Assembly (NCBI GenBank): GCA_002327225.1
Contig: DCUN01000142.1
Coordinates: forward strand, 1-5,179
DNA: 5,179 bases
From: Desulfobulbaceae bacterium UBA2213
GTDB taxonomy: Bacteria; Desulfobacterota; Desulfobulbia; Desulfobulbales; Desulfocapsaceae
Reading direction: 5' to 3'
This document shows, one piece after another, positions 5,030 through 5,179 of the stretch (position 1 is the first letter of the stretch; every line of letters begins with the position of its first letter). The notes under the pieces were generated by a model that saw nothing but the letters and a program-made list of their open reading frames with translations, made no database searches and was not told the DNA's origin. A program made the position numbers and the translations under genes.

Positions 5030-5179
5030 TAATGATGATGGCGATGTATGATTGCAGGCTGTGACTCATCTGCCGCCACCTTGCTCTCCTGTTTCTTTTC
5101 ATAGGCGGTGATAATCTTCTGGACCAGAGGGTGACGTACGACATCGGCCTGGGTAAAGGGGCAGAAGGCAATCCCTGTA
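5029..5179 (-). CDS. phoH: PhoH-family ATPase, C-terminal 49 residues (rest outside window)
   Basis: On the - strand the frame is open from the right edge to TAA at 5031-5029. The visible end reads TGIAFCPFTQADVVRHPLVQ and continues KIITAYEKKQES. This matches the conserved end of PhoH/YbeZ proteins ('i.f..f...DVVRHplV..Ii.AYe'), P-loop NTPases linked to RNA metabolism that commonly sit next to ybeY and are thought to work with YbeY in ribosome maturation. The catalytic P-loop lies outside the window. After the conserved part there is a variable tail ending in HRHHH. The gene is co-oriented with ybeY-pdxJ, 158 bases upstream, with the inverted-repeat element between them and touching its stop codon. 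Confidence 0.85.
   Translation of the reverse strand, partial: TGIAFCPFTQADVVRHPLVQKIITAYEKKQESKVAADESQPAIIHRHHH

Overview
The window looks like a chromosomal segment of a Gram-negative bacterium, most plausibly a sulfate-reducing or sulfur-metabolising deltaproteobacterium (Desulfobulbales-like). This is inferred from the protein flavour: an HU protein of the 'GFGSF...RTGRNPQTGKEMKI' type, a PhoH/YbeY neighbourhood, and a CPA2 antiporter with an RCK domain. It is not proven by any marker gene. By eye, the first 700 bases are more AT-rich than the right-hand housekeeping genes.

Left part (1-1163, + strand). The window opens inside a gene whose visible 157 codons form a MIT_C domain, the phospholipase-D-like fold known from the C terminus of eukaryotic MITD1. 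A 60-residue protein with an acidic N terminus and a single membrane segment follows. Next is a 109-residue HU-family DNA-binding protein with an unusual cysteine- and lysine-rich tail. The MIT_C gene and the small membrane protein are the accessory-looking part of the window.

Middle (1164-1629). Here a possible tiny transcription unit (promoter-like boxes, an 18-codon ORF with a good ribosome binding site) runs into a very strong hairpin. The hairpin also serves as the terminator of a tRNA-Leu(UAA) gene on the - strand, whose own promoter is recognisable. The 157 bases between the tRNA and the antiporter gene hold that promoter and nothing else I can support.

Right part (1630-5179, all - strand, read right to left). 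The order is the end of a phoH-family gene, a 158-base gap filled largely by an unusual set of interleaved inverted repeats, one continuous frame that joins a complete YbeY (16S rRNA maturation endonuclease) to a complete PdxJ (pyridoxine 5'-phosphate synthase), and a CPA2/Kef-type cation:proton antiporter. PhoH-YbeY is a classic RNA-metabolism and ribosome-maturation pair. PdxJ adds vitamin B6 synthesis, and the antiporter is probably a loosely attached last gene.

Points most worth a second look: the in-frame YbeY-PdxJ fusion, whose junction still carries a perfect Shine-Dalgarno before the PdxJ ATG; the A-B-A'-B' inverted repeats between phoH and ybeY; the Cys/Lys tail on HU; and the MIT_C protein with its small membrane-protein neighbour. 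I see no CRISPR array, rRNA, transposase gene or clearly complete new system.
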